Assembly: GCA_001563325.1 (NCBI GenBank)
Contig: LRSK01000053.1
Span: forward strand, 1-7,359
From: Candidatus Thorarchaeota archaeon SMTZ1-83
GTDB lineage: Archaea > Asgardarchaeota > Thorarchaeia > Thorarchaeales > Thorarchaeaceae
Length of the DNA: 7,359 nt
Reading direction: 5' to 3'
This document shows positions 4,123 through 7,359 of the stretch, piece after piece. Position numbers and translations under genes: made by a program. Position 1 is the stretch's first letter. Each line of letters opens with the position of its first letter. Under the pieces are notes generated by a model that had not been told where the DNA came from, did no database searches, and was given only the letters and a program-made list of their open reading frames with translations.

Positions 4123-6077
4123 GAGAGCGAGTGGAATCGCTGGTGGCCGCGATCAAGGCATGCAGGATACCCTTCTTGTTGCCGGGAGATGCAGGGAGTC
4201 TGAGGAAAGGTGTCGTCGACTGGCAGCCAGATTATGGAAGGCTTCGGGAGGTGCTCATGGTCCTGCTTCTGGCAATGCTGTTCACTCATTTCATAGGAAT
4301 GATACCACCCTACTCGTATACCTATACGGATGCACAGTATGAGGTCGTTGACAGGACTGACATCGCGGGCAGTCCCGGGTTCATACTAGAATCGAATGCA
4401 CAGCTTTCAAGTCACGAGGTTGTACTCTTGAATGAGTCACCAACAGCAGAGAACGGCAGTTGGCGAGCACGGAGTATCAACTACACGGTTCCGGTCTACT
4501 CACCCTATGGGTTCTTCGTCCGTTCACCACCTGACCAGAGTGATGGAGTGAAACTGTATCTTCGTCAAGAAGGCGTCCAGTACAACACGCATATGATTAT
4601 TCCACTCCCCGACTTCTCACGCGTGGTGTTCATTGCCAAGTTCCAGTGCCTGCACGGTTCTGCTGATTTCGTCCTGGAGATTCGGTTTGAGGATCTTCTG
4701 ACATATTCCGTCACTGACGAACTTACGTATAGGGACCACATTTCTTTGTCAGAGGGAGAGGAAGGAACCCTTACGTTTGAGGTCCCGCTCGCACTCCTGA
4801 GTACATTCTATGAAGTACTGTCAACCAGAGCTGCGATTGACATCGAGATTGCGACCACTACTGAGGCGACTGTCAACGTCAAGCCACTAGTCGTGACTGC
4901 TTCTTCAGCTGATTCTCTAGTGCCTGTCATAGTTGACATGAGATCCACAGACAACGAGAGTCTGTTTGAACTTCACGGCGGAGTCTGGAGATCGCGCTAT
5001 CCAGCCCTAATTGTGGTCCGAACCGATAGAACAGAGAAACCGCGCATTCTAGCTCCTAGATGCTCCAACGACACCGTATACTTGGCGCCCGGAGAGTATT
5101 CGGTGGTATCTGGATGGTCCAGAGGGTGGTACTTCTATTCGGAGGAGTATGACATAACTCTCGAAAGCACTGTCGAGTTCAACATGTCCTTGGCAGAAGA
5201 CATGATGTATAAAGCAGCCATCCTCTTACCGTCGACTCGCATCCACGTAGTTGTTGAGCCAAACTTGCTCGTTTCACAGTACGAGGTGCTCACTTGGGAT
5301 TATGACACCCTTTATTGGGAGTGGCTTATGCTTGGCCCCATACCTGACACCTTCACTCTACCTCCTACCTTGGAAGCAATCGGTATTGACTTCCGTTCGC
5401 GGGGCTACTCTCCCTACTACGAGTACATAGGAAACGGATATGGAAGTCATGTGGTAACGAACGAGCAAGAGGTCGCTACAGTGCTGGTGACTTTTCCGGT
5501 GATACAAGTCCTAGGTCTTGCAGTCGACTACATGGGGCTTGTTCAGTCGCTGCTTCTAGCACTGACATATGCTGTCTTCGTGCTTTCGCTCAGAAGAAGT
5601 CAACCGGATGATGAATCGGCGCCGTGGTATCAAGACCCTCGACTAGGACCAGCCATGCTTCTGGGCTTGAGCATCTTCTTTCCATGGTTCACTTCAGTAG
5701 AGAACTACTACGGAATCTGGCCTGTCGATGTTTACTCAGAACTCAGACTACCGATTCTTTGGATTCTCAAGTGGACGCACACCGGTCTCTCCGTCCCAGC
5801 CTCTCTTGGAGACCCGGGTGGTGCCCTCTTCATTCCCGTGTTAGTGCTATTCTGGGCCCCATTCACCTACATCGTAGTTAGAATCGGCAAGACGGGGCGA
5901 TGGGACCTTCAAAAATGGGACCTACGAGCATTGGTGTGGTTGGCACTACTTGGCCTGGTTTCGATAGTCTTCGGACTCTATCTTGGGTTTAGAGTAGGAC
6001 TCGGCGCTGTGTTGGTAATCTGCGCACTTCCTTTCTGGCTCATTCAGTATGTCATGCGTGGAAGGAGATGGGATTGA
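4110..6077 (+). CDS. Multi-pass membrane protein with large probably extracellular domain
   Basis: This 655-residue protein has no family I recognise. A charged N-terminal 45 residues precedes one membrane helix (about 47-66). Residues 67-460 are hydrophilic, rich in beta-type sequence and aromatic residues, and carry six N-glycosylation sequons (N108, N115, N124, N282, N320, N358), which suits an outward-facing domain. The C-terminal 190 residues hold about five further helices (near 470-494, 511-528, 571-591, 607-627 and 628-648) and a basic tail. The ATG has GGAG five bases upstream and overlaps the HTH gene by 13 bases; its TGA shares one base with the ATG of the propeller gene. This coupling implies equal production of all three. 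A surface sensor, transport-associated protein or envelope organiser are all possible; function is unknown. Confidence 0.8.
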   Translation: MASVRERVESLVAAIKACRIPFLLPGDAGSLRKGVVDWQPDYGRLREVLMVLLLAMLFTHFIGMIPPYSYTYTDAQYEVVDRTDIAGSPGFILESNAQLSSHEVVLLNESPTAENGSWRARSINYTVPVYSPYGFFVRSPPDQSDGVKLYLRQEGVQYNTHMIIPLPDFSRVVFIAKFQCLHGSADFVLEIRFEDLLTYSVTDELTYRDHISLSEGEEGTLTFEVPLALLSTFYEVLSTRAAIDIEIATTTEATVNVKPLVVTASSADSLVPVIVDMRSTDNESLFELHGGVWRSRYPALIVVRTDRTEKPRILAPRCSNDTVYLAPGEYSVVSGWSRGWYFYSEEYDITLESTVEFNMSLAEDMMYKAAILLPSTRIHVVVEPNLLVSQYEVLTWDYDTLYWEWLMLGPIPDTFTLPPTLEAIGIDFRSRGYSPYYEYIGNGYGSHVVTNEQEVATVLVTFPVIQVLGLAVDYMGLVQSLLLALTYAVFVLSLRRSQPDDESAPWYQDPRLGPAMLLGLSIFFPWFTSVENYYGIWPVDVYSELRLPILWILKWTHTGLSVPASLGDPGGALFIPVLVLFWAPFTYIVVRIGKTGRWDLQKWDLRALVWLALLGLVSIVFGLYLGFRVGLGAVLVICALPFWLIQYVMRGRRWD

Positions 6078-7359
6078 TGAGATTGCGAGTCATCGTGATC
6101 CTGATCATCGGACTGATCATCTCGGTAAGCGTGATGCATAGTCCAGCTGTGTTTGGAGGGCCAGAACCAGATAGAGGGAGTTCATACACTCCCAGTCAAG
6201 AGGTGGTTGGAGACTGGTCTGTATTATGGGACACAACTCAGGATGACCTTGGCTACGACGTCGTGACTGACTCGGTGGGCAACGTGTATGTGTCCGGAGT
6301 GAGTGGTTCTAGCTTGATTCTTCTGAAGTACAGCAAATATGGCACGCTGCTTTGGAACAGGACCTGGGGCTCAGGCCGTTCAGGCTATGAGAATGCATTG
6401 ACCATTGGCCCCGGCGGCTATGTATACGTGGTTTCCAGTTATCTGTCCCCATCAAACAACAAATCGGATGCTCTGCTCGTCAAGTACAGTCAGACGGGCA
6501 GCCTTGAATGGAATGCTACCTGGGGAGGAGTGGAAGATGATTTTGGAAGGGGTATAGCAATCGGTCCGGATGGACACATATTCATCGCTGGTGGGACTAG
6601 TAGCTCTGGTGCTGGTGGATACGACATGTTCGTGGCGGAGTTCAACTCCCTTGGAACTACACTCTGGTCGACCACATGGGGATACACTCTGGATCAAGAG
6701 GCAAACGACATAGTTCTTGATGAAGCTGGCACAATCTACTTGGCGGGGTGGGGCGTTCCAAATGGCGGATCAGATTTTGATGCATACGTCGTAGGACTGG
6801 CATCCGACGGGTCTGAGATATGGAACTACAACTGGGGAGAGTATTCAGGACCACAGAGGGCATATGCCATTGATAGACATGAGAGTGGCAATCTAGCTGT
6901 AGTAGGATACACAGTGCTGGATGATGCTCCAAATGGATACTTGCTCCTTGAACTCAATGCGACTGGGGGTGTGCTCTATTCGGAACACGACTATCCGATG
7001 GCGGAAGACTTCGGGGCGACAAGTGGGAATGACGTCATCTATCTGTCACCTGGCTACATCCAGATAGTTGGAGAGAGCGAGGTCGGATGGATGGCTTTCA
7101 CAAGAGAGGGACCATACGGTGGAGGTTCGGGAGGATACGGCACCATCGGTGGCAGCTTGCAGGGAGTCTGCAAAGGTGCTGGAGGAGAGTTGTTCTATGT
7201 CGGATATGCATCCTGTAGAGCTGCATCCAAGTTCATCACACTTGACAAGAATCTGTTCGCGGAGGGTGACTGGGAGAGTCCTGAACCAGAGAGGCTCTGG
7301 GACTATGATGGAAGTGGAGTGATTAACCCGCTCACAGCAGCCGACCTCGATGCAGATGG
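6077..7359 (+). CDS. Secreted SBBP-type beta-propeller protein, C-terminus cut by window edge
   Basis: The ATG at 6077 overlaps the previous stop as TGATG, with GGAG nine bases upstream. The frame stays open for 427 codons to the window end. Residues 1-26 form a signal peptide (RLRV, then a long Ile/Leu/Val core, ending AVFG). Residues about 48-345 are six repeats of some 50 residues: a strand pair such as AIGPDGHIFIAGG, then a strand like YDMFVAEFNSLG, then a closing WxxTWG motif (W93-G98, W145-G150, W197-G202, W250-G254). This is the SBBP/PQQ-like propeller pattern. A Gly-rich segment (about 346-360) leads to DYDGSG (409-414) and DLDADG (423-428), which resemble the Ca-binding loops of dockerin or TSP3 repeats. 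It is probably an extracellular binding or adhesion protein; its ligand and its full length cannot be seen here. Confidence 0.85.
   Translation, partial: MRLRVIVILIIGLIISVSVMHSPAVFGGPEPDRGSSYTPSQEVVGDWSVLWDTTQDDLGYDVVTDSVGNVYVSGVSGSSLILLKYSKYGTLLWNRTWGSGRSGYENALTIGPGGYVYVVSSYLSPSNNKSDALLVKYSQTGSLEWNATWGGVEDDFGRGIAIGPDGHIFIAGGTSSSGAGGYDMFVAEFNSLGTTLWSTTWGYTLDQEANDIVLDEAGTIYLAGWGVPNGGSDFDAYVVGLASDGSEIWNYNWGEYSGPQRAYAIDRHESGNLAVVGYTVLDDAPNGYLLLELNATGGVLYSEHDYPMAEDFGATSGNDVIYLSPGYIQIVGESEVGWMAFTREGPYGGGSGGYGTIGGSLQGVCKGAGGELFYVGYASCRAASKFITLDKNLFAEGDWESPEPERLWDYDGSGVINPLTAADLDAD

Noticed and set aside
1..7359. CRISPR array, tRNA, rRNA, insertion sequence or phage genes
   Set aside because: No regularly spaced repeats, no T-loop-like tRNA sequence, no transposase-like protein and no terminal repeats were seen on either strand.

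Overview
The window looks archaeal. Genes are preceded by a mixture of Shine-Dalgarno sites and TATA-like boxes that fit short-leader or leaderless transcripts, TTG starts are common, and it carries a secreted SBBP-type beta-propeller of the kind abundant in Asgard archaea (Thorarchaeota/Lokiarchaeota). The Asgard assignment is an inference from style, not proven by a marker gene.

Layout. (1) 1-787, minus strand: the N-terminus of a glutamine-synthetase-like gene running off the left edge, and upstream of it a 184-residue membrane protein with a PH-like domain and a C-terminal zinc ribbon. A 10-bp motif, CTTAAGGAWA, lies about 63-65 bases before both starts. (2) 788-974: a divergent intergenic region with repeated short motifs. 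(3) 975-1544, plus strand: a full-length YdeI/OmdA-family protein followed by a terminator-like hairpin and T-run. (4) 1662-2149: about 490 bases without a conventional gene. It holds TATA boxes, two in-frame tiny reading frames split by a TGA, a perfect GGAGGTGA Shine-Dalgarno placed before a GTG, a row of GC-rich hairpins, and then an operator-like inverted repeat. (5) 2150-3540: a tight operon of TetR-family regulator, flavodoxin, and a 78-residue two-helix membrane protein ending in CX4CH-G, a possible haem c or metal site. (6) 3541-3639: a double palindromic operator of two adjacent 17-bp TAACC-N6-GGTTA units overlapping the probable TATA box. (7) 3640-7359: an overlapping operon of an HTH protein with a Cys/His cluster, a 655-residue multi-pass membrane protein with a large probably extracellular domain, and a secreted beta-propeller with a Ca-binding-like C-terminal repeat, which runs off the right edge.

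How the parts may work together (inference). The TetR operon looks like a small autoregulated redox module at the membrane. The HTH operon looks like a regulated cell-envelope module: a possible metal- or redox-responsive switch controlling one membrane-anchored and one exported protein. The most distinctive observations are the tandem palindromic operator, the CX4CH tail encoded with a flavodoxin, and the unexplained structured region at about 1700-2050.
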